From Lunularia cruciata (taxonomy: Eukaryota > Streptophyta > Marchantiopsida > Lunulariales > Lunulariaceae), in NCBI GenBank assembly GCA_948567375.1, contig OX419757.1:17312974-17376973 (forward strand): 64,000 bases of DNA, read 5' to 3'. The position numbers and the translations under genes were made by a program. The notes under the pieces are model-generated. The model was not told the DNA's origin. It made no database searches and worked only from the letters and a program-made list of their open reading frames with translations. Below are positions 49,601 through 60,263 of the stretch, piece after piece. Position 1 is the first letter of the stretch, and each line of letters opens with the position of its first letter.

Positions 49601-50430
49601 GTTTAGAAGCCAAAGTCAAGGTAGACATTAGATCAGATTAGGATCAATTTTGAGATAGGAAGAGGTGGATATGAAGAGGTGGTTTCTCATTTTGAATCTT
49701 TGGGTTGGCAAAGTTGTTAGGAATCAGTTTAGGAAGTTAGTTAACTATCAAGAGCTTAGCCCATTTAAAGGTGGCATTTGCAGTCTTATGTTGTTCAGTG
49801 CTCATAATCTTGAGAATAGATAAAGCAAAGTGTTGTGAAGTAGTGCTTGTTGCTTGAGCTTAATTCCAAGTATCAATTTTATGTGTGTATTTGTGAGTGT
49901 TGGGAGAAATTTGAAGTGCAAATTAGTGTGCTTGTTGGATTCCATAGCCTTGATCTTCATTTTGTGTGTTGATCTTGAGTAAAGTACAATCAGAGCAATG
50001 TCTTGATAGATTTGAGAGGAATTGTAGTTTTGGTAGTATTCTACATTGTGAGTGCAATGTTGAGTTGATTTGAAGCAATTTTGATCAAGGAAGTTATGCC
50101 TTTAGTGGAGGGATGGAACACAATTCTAAGGCAAAGTCAATTTGCAATGAAGTAGCCATTTTTAGGAGAGATTGAATTATCACAATCAAATTTGTTTAGA
50201 AAGATTTGAAAGATTTGTGATTATGGGTGACAAATTGTGGTGACAAGACTGCAAGTTAGTGCTTGTTACCCTCTTCTAGGTGTAGTTTCTATTTGAGAGA
50301 AATAAGGTGATCAAGAAAAAATGACATTGTTTCTTTGCTTTTTTTACCAATTTTGAATTGTATCTCTGCGGAATAAACTTTACTTACCTGATTATTGCAA
50401 AACTGATATTTTTTGGGTTGTCATAGACTT
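46639..50430 (+). mobile_element. Insertion X2: 3.8-kb relative of X1
   Basis: GACTT occurs at 46639-46643 and 50426-50430. The unit starts TGTGGTACCCAC and ends GGTTGTCA with two extra bases. Like X1 it encodes charged, coiled-coil-prone protein stretches (47952-48560, with TLRSEESTKESKGKPKVQKD against TLQSGESRSESEGEDKVQQL in X1). It also carries the matching promoter/poly(A)-like segment (CATTTAAAGGTGGCATTTGC near 49765, GATAAAGCAAAGTG near 49820). X1 and X2 share orientation and sit in the same older Gypsy fossil, but they are strongly diverged from each other. Broken. Confidence 0.5.
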
Positions 50431-50816
50431 CAAGTCCCTCACAAATCAATCTACAACTTTATTTTCTAACATATCTAGAATTTTCATCATGGTGTTTTGG
50501 AATTGAGTGATGTACCTTCTCATAAAACCAATCTTTTTCCTTTTTGCCAGTCTATCTTGTGTGACATTTATAGCTTAGAATTACCTTATTATTGCACTCT
50601 TGAAATCTTCCCATAATGAGATTGGCATAACAAAGTACCATTTAACTTGCTCCACTTGGAATTGCCACCATAGTTTTTCTACTCTATCAAATTGGCTTGA
50701 AGCCAAGAGAATCTATCTTTATTCATATTGAAGGTTTATAGCTTCAAAATAACATTTGCAATCATACAAAAAAATTTCCACTATACTTTGGGAGATTCTT
50801 GCCTTCAAATATCTGG

Positions 50817-51181
50817 TGAACAATATGGAATTTAGCAGTGAAGTTAGTTAGAGCTAACAAAGTAACAAATAGGTCAAATTAGCTTAGATATTTTAGAAGT
50901 ATCTAGGAAGCTTCTTGGAAATTTTCCTTGCTAGCTTAACTTGCATCCTAAGTAGGTAATTTTTAGAAGGAAACTTCTAAAAGCTTCCAACTAGTTTAGC
51001 TTACATGCCTAGTAGGTGGCTTCTCAAAGGAAGCTTCTTGAAAAGCTTCTCAAGAGCCTTGTATGCTCCCTATAAATACCAAAGTTGAAGCTCATGCTAG
51101 GTATTTGGAGTTTCCTTCATTCAAGTGTCCCAATGTGATCTTCCATTCTCTTATTTCTCTCCTTGATATCGGTCTTTTACA
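50817..51181 (+). repeat. 5' LTR of the plus-oriented Gypsy fossil
   Basis: About 365 bp, with the family hallmark GAAGCTTC motifs and a CCTATAAATACC TATA box near 51069, in the orientation expected for transcription to the right. Confidence 0.5.
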
Positions 51182-52147
51182 TTGGTATCAAAGTAAGAAT
51201 AGGATGGATGGAATTTATGGACCACCAAGTCTATTTCTACCAAACCATCGGGTTTTTGTGTCTAAGTACTAGCCAAACATCGTTTCACACAATTCATCAC
51301 CTCAAATTTTGGGCAAAATTTTCTAAATGCAATCACCTTGTCTAAGGAACCCTTGATACTTCCGGCTGTAACTTATGGAGAAGAGTGGATGTGTTACATC
51401 TATGTTAGAAAATTAGATAAATTGGGAGTAGTGTGATAGAGAAGTAGCCATGGCTGCAATGCTTGAGGTAATCATTGCTATGCAACAACAAATTGAGCAC
51501 CTTACTTGATTGTTGGATGAACAAGACCAACAACAATAAGAGCACATAAAGAGAGCACTATTTTGAGAAGGAGAAGACAAATCCGATTTCCAAAACCCAA
51601 GGTATTTGATGGCAAGAATCTTCCAAGTGCAATGGAGATGTATTTTTGTATTTAAGGCTACAAATCCTCAAGATAAATGGAAAAAAATCCACTTAGCTTC
51701 AAGCCAATTGGATAGAGCAGCAAAGCTATGGTGGCAATTCCAAGTAGAGCTAGCTAAAAGGTAATTTTTTGCACCAATCCTGACATAGGAATATTCAAGG
51801 GTGCAATAATTGGATGATAAATGCCACACAAGTTGCATGAGATAAGTTAGTAGGGTTGAAGCAAATTGGCTCTCTAAAAAGCTACATCATGTAATTCCAA
51901 AACACCATCATGCAAATTCTAGATATAATGGATGGTGAAGCTCTATATCAATTTGTGAGGGGCTTGAAGTCACAAACCAAATTAAAAATGGCTATGCAAG
52001 AGCCAAAATACTAAGAAGAAGCCATGCAACTAGCAGAGAACTTTGATTCCTTGGTTGTAACAACTTGGTCTTGACCTCAACCTTCATAAAACTAACTAGC
52101 ACATTACACACATATAGAGGAATTGATGTCATTGGAAAAATAGTCTA
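50817..52147 (+). mobile_element. Plus-oriented Gypsy fossil: LTR, primer site and gag only
   Basis: An LTR of the 32.9-kb family, reversed, lies at 50817-51181 (starts TGAACAATATGG, ends GGTCTTTTACA). It is followed at once by TTGGTATCAAAG, an initiator-Met-type primer site, then a worn gag region (about 51440-52140). The rest of the element is missing in this window. It abuts the gag end of the minus-strand fossil, giving a head-to-head pair. Old and broken. Confidence 0.5.
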
Positions 52148-52440
52148 TGTGGGGCATTGGTGCCATTTGGTGTGAGTTTTTGTATGCTATAGTGAACTTA
52201 ACAATTTTTTTAATGTTATTGTGTCTCGAGAGTCATGTCATGTTACCTTGTCTAGGGATTATTTTCTACGGTATTGCAAAGCCGGAAGTTGTTTTGTGTT
52301 AATGTAAGCTCATGAGTTTCTTTTGTGTTACACAAGCTCAGAACTTATTTGTGTGTTACACAAGCTTAGAACTCTTTGTTTATGTTACTTGGATCTCAAG
52401 AGTATTATATTTAGTGGTAGCAACAAGGAGTTTTTTTTGC

Positions 52441-53060
52441 TTTGAGAGAGTGCCTTGAAGGACAAGAGAGAGAAAGGAGTTTTTTTAGCTTTGAGAGAGT
52501 GCCTTGAAGGACAAAAGAGAGAAAGGGGTATTTTTTTCTTTGAGAGAAAGCCTGAAAAGGACAAGAGGAGGCTGAGAGGGTTTTTCTTGAAGGAAGGCCT
52601 TTGGCCAAGAAGGGCAGGGAAGAATTTTGAGAGAAGAGACCTGCTTGGACAGAAGGGGGAGATTTTTGGATGTGAAGGGTTGTGCAGGACATAGGGTTTT
52701 GTGCAAGACTAAGGGAAGGAGGAGCTTGTGTGTTGCAGGCAAGAATTTTGAGAGAAGAGACCTGCTCGGACAGAAGAGAGTGATTTTTGAATGTGAAGGG
52801 TTGTGCAAGACATAGAAAAGAGAGAAGGGATTTTTGAATATGAAGGGTTGTGCAGGACATAGGGTTTTGTGCAACATTGAGGGAAGAAAAAAGGAAAATC
52901 AAAAGCGAGGGAAGGAAGAGCTTGTGCTTTGCAGGAAAGAATTTTGTGGGAAGAGACCTGCTTGGACAAAAGGGAAAGATTTTTGAATGTGAAGGGTTGT
53001 GCATGACATAGAAAAGAGAGGGGATTTTTTGAATGTGAAGGCTAGAGAGAAGACTACAAG
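52441..53060. repeat. Purine-rich tandem repeats in the giant LTR
   Basis: First come units with a 49-bp period (starts at 52441, 52490 and 52539; TTTGAGAGAGTGCCTTGAAG). Then come dispersed copies of ATTTTGAGAGAAGAGACCTG (near 52622, 52745 and, changed, 52929) and of TGAATGTGAAGGGTTGTGCA (four places). Similar purine-rich DNA resumes after the inserted element at 60955-61800. Confidence 0.5.
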
Positions 53061-53110
53061 AAGATTTTTGAAAGCTGGACTAAAGGGCAGTGCAAGGCTT
53101 TGTGCTAAAC

Positions 53111-53795
53111 TATAACACCCATTTGTGCATGTGTGTGGTATTGTGATATTTAGCTTGGTATTACAAGTACTTAAGAGATATTAGAGATAAAGGATGGTTC
53201 TATGTTAGTCATGGTTAGCTTAAGTTAATCATATCTAAGATAGAGAGGACCTTACTTTAGAGGAAGTAGAAAAGATGAGCACCACTATTTTGGATTTTAG
53301 TGTGTTGACTTGGTATTATTCCTAGGTGTTTGGCATTGAGGAAAGAGTTGAGAACTCTTGGGCCCGCAAGCCTTTTATTTTGGATTCTTCTTTAGTCCAA
53401 GGATAACCCATGTGAAGGAATCCTTGACTTAGTGGTTGGGTCAAGATAAGACCACATGCTTAGGGGAATATGCCCATGTGAATGGATATTCCTTTCTACT
53501 TTTTGACTTTACTTGACTTTTAGTCTAGTAACTTGAGTTACTACGGTAATTAGTAACTTTGGTACGTAACTATTTCATAAGTATATAAAAAAGGGTTGAG
53601 GAGGTACTCAACATCCTTTCATTTGCAACTATCTCTCTCTCTCATTGAGTTCTCTAGTGAGCAATGTCTTGAGTCTTGGAGTGTTAGCCTTAGAGGAGTA
53701 TGATGGAGTTGGGGTTCCTTGCCTTCTTAGTCCATGGTGCGCTACTATAATAGCCATAAGAGGTTCATCCTGAGTGAGAGACAGGCCGGCTCACA
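53111..53795 (+). repeat. 5' LTR of the 53-61 kb Gypsy element
   Basis: It ends CGGCTCACA. It contains AAGTATATAAAAAAGGG (near 53580), a clear TATA box, and a CTCTCTCTCT run about 50 bases downstream, as expected around a transcription start. Confidence 0.5.
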
Positions 53796-54494
53796 TTTTT
53801 GGTTTTGTTGTTGGGACCTCTCTAGAAGGCAAGATAATGTTCCGCGTTTAATTCTACATTAGGCAGAAGGAGGCTATGAGAGCTCACTTGGAGAGAACAT
53901 TAGGAGAGGATAGGGCTAAACTTATGTTAGAGAACCAAGATCCATTTGTATACCTTGTAGTTCATTATGATGTCTTTGAGGTGATCTTTTACATCTTGTA
54001 CACATGAGAGGAATTGGAGAGATTATGTGAGGTGGATTGCAGATTTTGGGGATTAAGGTGATTTTGGGCAAAATCTCAAGTTTGAGATCTGGACTTGAAA
54101 TTTTTGCACATGATAGCTTGGGTTATCTTTCAGTTAGCACCCTTGAAATTATTGTGAGAGCTACTATGCGCACTGGGCTAGAATTTTTGAAAGTTGATAG
54201 GGTAAAGTGCTCCCGCAACTGCATGCTCTTTGGAAAATTGTATAGATTATGCCATTTCTTCAATTTTCAGTGAATTGTCCTGAAAATTTCAAATAAAATT
54301 CAGTGCATTTTATGCTACCTTCTGCTATAGAAATTATAGACAGGTCGTTCTTGCGCAGGGAGTTATGACTTTTTGAAGTGAGGGGGGTGGTTTTCAGACC
54401 AAATCTGAAATATAGGTGCTGAATAGAAAGGTGTCTAGGCCAAATGGCTTGATGAAGAAATCTGAAATTTTGCAGGGAGTGACACGCTAGAGTT

Positions 54495-55172
54495 GTGATT
54501 AAACATGCAAAATTTCAGAAGATTATGACATATTGGTTGGGAGATTTGAGTGATATTGTGAAGAATGGTCAATTCTGCAGAGTGGAGAATGGTCAATTCT
54601 CATGCAATTCATGCATGAGAAGTTTGAGATCAACAAAAAGCATGTTTGAGTATTTAGATTCATCTTGGGAACATGGAGGGTGGAAATTGGGATTATGTGG
54701 GTGGGAACATCCAGAGTGGAAATTGAGATTATGCAAGGTTCCCCAAGGGTTTGAGGTGATTTTAGGGGTTGATTTGTGGAAAAGAGAGTTTACAATAGAA
54801 TTTGAAGAGAGTATTGAGAGGATCCAAAAACCTACACCACTTGGAGGAAAGAGTGAGTCTAAGTGCTTTCTATGTGGAGAGAAGGGACATAAGGTAGGTT
54901 CATGTCCATTGACCTTTGAGAGCAAGCGATTGAGGGAAAGGAGAGGCTTACTTGACTTGGGTTTGCATGTTGGACCTTGTTCACCAAGATTGGGAGGGAG
55001 AAGATCTAAGACCAAGGAGTTGTGTGAGGTTTGTGGAGTTGAAGGACTTCCAAAAGGACATGAGTATAGTGGAGTAAAAGCACTTTTGGAAACTTTGGTG
55101 AAGGATCTTGGAGAGAGTCTAAGTACAGCTACAGAAATACTACCACCTTTATCAGCTAGTTCCCAAGATTAG
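54495..55172 (+). CDS. Extra zinc-knuckle protein upstream of gag in the 53-61 kb element
   Basis: A 225-codon frame lies between the 5' LTR and gag. It carries a CCHC knuckle (CFLCGEKGHKVGSC, about residues 121-134) and a second Cys/His pair cluster (CEVCGVEGLPKGH, about 178-190). It is separate from the gag knuckle further downstream (CFGCGGRGHIQRNC). Nucleic-acid binding is likely from the motif; its role for the element is unknown. Part of a fossil element. Confidence 0.5.
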   Translation: MIKHAKFQKIMTYWLGDLSDIVKNGQFCRVENGQFSCNSCMRSLRSTKSMFEYLDSSWEHGGWKLGLCGWEHPEWKLRLCKVPQGFEVILGVDLWKREFTIEFEESIERIQKPTPLGGKSESKCFLCGEKGHKVGSCPLTFESKRLRERRGLLDLGLHVGPCSPRLGGRRSKTKELCEVCGVEGLPKGHEYSGVKALLETLVKDLGESLSTATEILPPLSASSQD

Positions 55173-55407
55173 TGATGGAGATAATCTTTCAACTTATGGA
55201 TAAACTATCCATGAGAGTTAGATTAATATGCACTCTAGGATTTGATGTTGCTATAGAAATTTTAGAGCAACCTGAACCTTTTGTGTTCCCTAGAGTAGAT
55301 TATTCTCAGATGGTGTTAGTCATGTATATACTCTATTAGTAATAGAGTGAGAGAAAAGAAAAGAGACAAAAAAAATTGAGAGAAAAGAAAGATAGTGAAG
55401 GGTTAAG

Positions 55408-58400
55408 ATGAGGAACCTTCCGGTTTTCTTTGGCAAGGATGGAGAAGATGTGGAGGCCTTTGTGAGAGACTTCAAGAGGGCTTGCATAGGAAACAATGAG
55501 AGGAGGGAGAATGAGTGGGCCTCATTATTACCAGATTTCTTTGAGGATGCAGCACTTACATGGTATGAGTCAGAATACCAAAAGAGAGAGAGGAGAGATG
55601 GGGAAGAGGAATCTTGGGAGACTTTGACTTCAACACTCATTGAAAACTTTCTTCTTGATGAGAGTTATGAGAGATTGATGAGTGAGGTTACATTTCTCAA
55701 GCAAGGAGACGGAGAGAAAGTGAGAGTCTATGTGGAAAGAGTGGAAAATTTGGAGTCCAGATTTCACATAGTGTTGAGGAAGGGTGGGGATGATGTGGAG
55801 ACTACAATGATTGGCATAGTGGCCATGCTCACCAAGAATTTTGTGGGAGAATTAAGACCACAAATTAGAAGCAAGGTGAGATATGAGAAACCTTCTTCCA
55901 AGGTTGAAGCTATCAAGATCGCAATTCGTATGGAGGAGAGTTTGGAAGGGGATGAGAGTGATTTGGTGGTGAAGGAGGTTGTGCATCCTCCTCAAGGCTA
56001 CAAGTATGGTGGAAATTCTGATACTTTGTTGATAAGGGTTGCACCACAAGTAGTAGTTGCTCCAATTTTTGCACCTCCACCAAAAGATCCACTCCAAACC
56101 ATCAGAGAACAACTTGCGGATCTCAGGATCAATGTGATGCAACTATGGGAGAAGAGAGAGGTGGATCAGAATGTAGGGAGAGGGTCTAGGAGTTATGGAA
56201 ACTATCCATATAGAGGAGGCCAACCAGCCAACAATTTCAATGATAGAAATTGTTTTGGTTGTGGAGGAAGAGGCCATATCCAAAGGAATTGCCCAAATTC
56301 CACTTACCATGGAAAAAGGGGTTATGAGGGAGCCAATAGAGGGAAAGAGGGAGGTAGTGAATCCCAAGTGGCTCCTAATCCCAACAAAGGTAAGGGGATA
56401 GCATCCATAGATGTGGTTGAGAGCAAGTATGAGAAGGGAGAGTGCTCAAACTCCAAGGGTCTTAATTTAGAGCTTTTGGCACAAGAGAAGAAGAGAGGTC
56501 ATTTTGCACAGGATGTTCACTCTTCTCAAAGATTTACTTCAAGCAAGGATACTCCTATGTCTACTAGGAGCACTCGCACCTCAACACCATCAACAACAAA
56601 GACTGAAAGGAAGAAGTTGGGGATGGAGGACTTGTTGATCTCAAAGCAACAATGGAACTACAATGTGTTGGAGGATGTTGGTAGTCACAAGGCTAACATC
56701 ACAGTGGGCCAATTAATTACTTTGAACCCTACCTTGAGAAAGGAGCTTAGAGGTGGTTTGAGTTCTACAAGGAGCAAGAAGAAGAAGAAGGCAAAAGTTC
56801 CAATATCAATGGGGGTGGTGGATGCCAAGCCAGCACCATGGGAGGCTTGTGAATATGCCTCCAAGATTGATGTGAGAGTGAATGGTCACAACATCAAGGA
56901 TACATTGGTTGATGGAGGATCAGCAGCGAATGCCATGTCAGAAAGGTTGATGAAGAAGTTGGGTATGATACCCTCAAGACCTTCAACATTTGTGGTGAGC
57001 ATGGCAAACAAGCAACAAGTTCAACCAGTAGGGGTGATGGATAAGGTGGTAGTTTCAGTTATGGGAGTTCAAAATCTCATGACTTTCCAAGTCTTGAAGG
57101 ATTTAAGCTATGACTTAATTCTTGGGAAGCCATGGTTGAGAGCAACACGCACAACTGACCGATGGCACAAAGGGTACTTGAGGATTGGGCCATCAAACCA
57201 TAGAGTCACAGTTCTTGTGACTAACAACACCAACATTTCACATTCAGATACACCATCTTTTGATTTTTGGGAATCAGATTCTGAAGAAGGAGCTTCATGT
57301 GTGGACACAAACACAGAGGAGGATGAATCTGAATCTGATTCAGATGTGTATCTCTTGTGTGCTAAGGATTTTGCACCTAAGCTAGAGGTTTTGAAGGACC
57401 CAGACAAATCACCATTGACAGTTGAGGAGGTAGAGAGAAGGTTAGCTACCCTCAAGTATGGCCCAAATGTTACCAAGGAGGAGAAGGTGACATTTGAGGA
57501 GATTTTCCGCAAGTTCATCCATGTGTTTGCTTTTAGTTACAAGGATTTGAAAGAAGTCACCTTGGAGGAGCACAAGATAGAGGTGGAATCACATGCAAGA
57601 CTAATCCACCAAAAGCAACGTCGCATTAGCCCACCAATATCTTTGGTTGTGAAGGAGGAGATTGATAAGCTCAAGGAGGCTGGATTTATCTTTGAGGTGG
57701 AGAATGCAAAATGGGTGTCTCCAATTGTCATTGTGAAGAAAAATAATGGCAAGCTTCGGGTATATGTGGATTACAAGAAGCTCAATGTTGTTACCAAGAA
57801 GGACTACTACCCATTGCCATTCATTGATGAGATCTTGGAGGAGGTTGCAGGTCATGAGAGGTATAATTTTGGAGATGGTTATAGTGGATACAACCAAATC
57901 AAGATTGCACCAGAGCATCAACAACTCACCACGTTCACCACACCTTGGGGAACTTACGCTTTCAAGGTCATACCTTTTGGGCTTTGCAATGCTCCATCCA
58001 CATTCCAACGGTTCATGAACAAGGTATTTGAACCTTTCATTGGGAAATTTGTGAGAGACTTCATTGATGAATTTTGTATGTATGGGAGCAAGGAGGAGCA
58101 CTTTGAGCACCTAATCAAAGTCTTGCACCGCTTGGATGAGGCAAATGCATCACTGAACCCAGAGAAGTGCATTTTTGGATGTGAAGAAGGTCTACTTTTA
58201 GGGCACATCATCTCCAAGGATGGAATAACAGTTGATCTTGAGAAGGTGAGGAAAATCTCAGACCTTCCATTCCCTTCAAGCTTGACAAAGTTATGCCAAT
58301 TCTTGGGGATGGTTGGATACTATAGGAGGTTCATCTTCTCACTTTCCAACAAGGCTTATGCATTGACCATCTACATGAAGAAGGGTGTAGATTACATGGT

Positions 58401-59328
58401 GATTTTGGAGGACAAGGAGGCTCTCAAAGCTTTTGAGGGGCTCAAGCAATCCCTTGTTGTAGCTCCAATTCTTGTTAAACCTAATTGGAGTAAGCCTTTC
58501 ATCCTCTACACTGATGCTTCTAATGTAGCTATAGGATGCACTCTTAGTCAATTAGACCAAGATGGGCATGATCATCCAATAGCTTATGCTAGTAGGCAGA
58601 TGGTTTCAGTAGAGAAGAACTTCTCTATCACGGAGAGAGAAGGGTTGGCAGTGATCTTTGGTCTCAAGAAGTTTAGACACTACTTGATTGGAGGGAAAGC
58701 CACCATTGTCATGGATCACAAGGCTTTGAAGTACATCTTCAACAAACCTTATGTTGAAGGGAGACTAGCAAGGTGGATGATACTCTTGTCTGAGTATGAC
58801 TACACCATTGAGGATAGGCCAGGAAAGAAACATGCAAATGCTGATTTATTATCTAGAGCCTATGATCATGCTGGAGATGAGCTAGTAGATGATTCCTTCC
58901 CGGATGAGGAGCTCATGACAATCTCAGTCACTCAAGAGGTTCCAATGGAGTACAAGGAGATTGTGGATTTTGTGACAAGAGGTAACTATCCAGAAGGGAT
59001 GCATGCTAGGGAGAAGAAGGCCCTTGCAACAAGATCTAGACCTTACACAATGGTGGAGGATATTCTTTTTCACCAAGGAGCAGATGGTCTACTTCAAAGA
59101 GCAGTGGGTAAGGAAGAGTCTATTCTACTCATAAAGGAGTTTCATGAAGGTTTAGTATATGGAGAACACTTTGCAAGAAAGGCAATTGCTTTCAAGATTC
59201 TAAATGCAGGTTATCATTGGAGAGGGATTTTCAAGAATTGTCTTGATTATTGCAAAACTTTTCATGTTTGTCAAGTTTTGCTAGAAAGTCTAGATCCACT
59301 CCACCACTTAGATCAATTCCATTGCTAG
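55408..59328 (+). CDS. Gypsy gag-protease-reverse transcriptase-RNase H polyprotein
   Basis: A 1306-codon frame. Gag is at about residues 1-190. A CCHC knuckle CFGCGGRGHIQRNC is at about 282-295. The protease has DTLVDGGSAANAM (about 500-512). The reverse transcriptase spans about 750-990 (YVDYKKLNVVTKKDYYPLPF, TPWGTYAFKVIPFGLCNAPS, LGMVGYYRRFI). RNase H follows (ILYTDASNVAIGCTLSQLD, AYASRQM, HADLL-like ANADLLSRAY). An integrase H/C region begins near the end. The order is that of Ty3/Gypsy, and the integrase style further on recalls non-chromovirus plant lineages. This is part of the element at 53111-60954. Confidence 0.5.
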   Translation: MRNLPVFFGKDGEDVEAFVRDFKRACIGNNERRENEWASLLPDFFEDAALTWYESEYQKRERRDGEEESWETLTSTLIENFLLDESYERLMSEVTFLKQGDGEKVRVYVERVENLESRFHIVLRKGGDDVETTMIGIVAMLTKNFVGELRPQIRSKVRYEKPSSKVEAIKIAIRMEESLEGDESDLVVKEVVHPPQGYKYGGNSDTLLIRVAPQVVVAPIFAPPPKDPLQTIREQLADLRINVMQLWEKREVDQNVGRGSRSYGNYPYRGGQPANNFNDRNCFGCGGRGHIQRNCPNSTYHGKRGYEGANRGKEGGSESQVAPNPNKGKGIASIDVVESKYEKGECSNSKGLNLELLAQEKKRGHFAQDVHSSQRFTSSKDTPMSTRSTRTSTPSTTKTERKKLGMEDLLISKQQWNYNVLEDVGSHKANITVGQLITLNPTLRKELRGGLSSTRSKKKKKAKVPISMGVVDAKPAPWEACEYASKIDVRVNGHNIKDTLVDGGSAANAMSERLMKKLGMIPSRPSTFVVSMANKQQVQPVGVMDKVVVSVMGVQNLMTFQVLKDLSYDLILGKPWLRATRTTDRWHKGYLRIGPSNHRVTVLVTNNTNISHSDTPSFDFWESDSEEGASCVDTNTEEDESESDSDVYLLCAKDFAPKLEVLKDPDKSPLTVEEVERRLATLKYGPNVTKEEKVTFEEIFRKFIHVFAFSYKDLKEVTLEEHKIEVESHARLIHQKQRRISPPISLVVKEEIDKLKEAGFIFEVENAKWVSPIVIVKKNNGKLRVYVDYKKLNVVTKKDYYPLPFIDEILEEVAGHERYNFGDGYSGYNQIKIAPEHQQLTTFTTPWGTYAFKVIPFGLCNAPSTFQRFMNKVFEPFIGKFVRDFIDEFCMYGSKEEHFEHLIKVLHRLDEANASLNPEKCIFGCEEGLLLGHIISKDGITVDLEKVRKISDLPFPSSLTKLCQFLGMVGYYRRFIFSLSNKAYALTIYMKKGVDYMVILEDKEALKAFEGLKQSLVVAPILVKPNWSKPFILYTDASNVAIGCTLSQLDQDGHDHPIAYASRQMVSVEKNFSITEREGLAVIFGLKKFRHYLIGGKATIVMDHKALKYIFNKPYVEGRLARWMILLSEYDYTIEDRPGKKHANADLLSRAYDHAGDELVDDSFPDEELMTISVTQEVPMEYKEIVDFVTRGNYPEGMHAREKKALATRSRPYTMVEDILFHQGADGLLQRAVGKEESILLIKEFHEGLVYGEHFARKAIAFKILNAGYHWRGIFKNCLDYCKTFHVCQVLLESLDPLHHLDQFHC

Positions 59329-60263
59329 GACCTTTTGAGAAATAGGGAATTGATTTTGTAGGTCCTCTCAATAGAACCCCAAGGAACAATAGGTACATTG
59401 TGGTAGTTACTGATTACCTTACCAAGTGGGTTGAGGCTAGACCATTGAGGGACAAGAATGAAGATGAAGTGGGTAGATTTCTTTATGAACGCATTAACAT
59501 TAGGTTTGGATGCCCTTTGGAGTTGGTTTTAGATAAAGGAGGAGAGTTTACAGGAAGCATTACTACAGCCATGCTACAACATTTCTCTATGACACATAGA
59601 GTAACTACATCTTATAAGCCAAATTCCAATGGCTTTGCATAGAGAACCAATTAGACCTTGTGCATGATGTTGGCCAAAGATGCATAAATGGAGGGGGCTA
59701 AACATCATTGGGACAAGAAGATTCATGCAGTTTTGTGGGAGTATAGGACAACCATGAAGACTTCCACCGGATATTCTCCATTTCAATTGGTGTATGGTAT
59801 TGAGTCTACCTTACCTATTCACTTTGATCTCCCAACCTTCCAAAGCATTCATAGGAGATTGAAGAAAGCACAAGGAGGTGATGCAGAGAAGTCAAGGAAG
59901 GATCAACTCATGGAGTTTGAAGAGGCAAGAGTAGTTGCTATGGTTCGAGTGGAGCAAGCCCAAAGGAAACAAAAGGAGAGCTATGATAAGAGGCAAGGCA
60001 AGAAGAAGGTGGAGACTTTCAAAGAAGGTGATTGGGTAATGATGTTTGATTCCATTTGATTCAAGAGAGTGCAAAAGAAGTTTTTGCCTAAGTACTTTGT
60101 ACCTTTCATAGTGAAGAAGGTGTGGGGCAATTACACCTATGATCTCAAGGAGTTGGGAGGAAGACACATTGATAAGATTAACCATGATAAGTTGAAGATG
60201 TACCATAGAAGGTAGAGAGACCTTCACTTTGAGGACAAAGTGAAAACTTAGTCCGGGGGTAAA

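Larger units (their letters stand above)
38862..50816 (-). mobile_element. Older relative of the young Gypsy element, split by two later insertions
   Basis: An LTR of the same family (38862 to about 39341) is followed on the minus strand by worn equivalents of the young element: integrase tail and integrase (39.4-40.6 kb), RNase H (40.6-41.5), reverse transcriptase (44.97-45.6), protease (45.7-46.3, LECMRFVVAPLHYDVIL) and gag (46.3-46.6, 50.43-50.8). Large insertions interrupt it at 41544-44966 and 46644-50425. Divergence from the young element is much higher than between that element's own LTRs, so this is a clearly older copy. It is badly broken. Confidence 0.5.

Noticed and set aside
52441-52590. 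Regular 49-bp repeats, CRISPR-like at first sight
   Set aside because: The units are contiguous without unique spacers, in a plant retroelement LTR.
52411-53004. 197-codon minus-strand Ser/Pro/Phe-rich frame
   Set aside because: It is the antisense of purine-rich tandem repeats; the protein repeats mirror the DNA repeats and there is no domain.
57108-57518. Minus-strand frames within 55.4-59.3 kb
   Set aside because: They are shadows of the long gag-pol frame on the plus strand.
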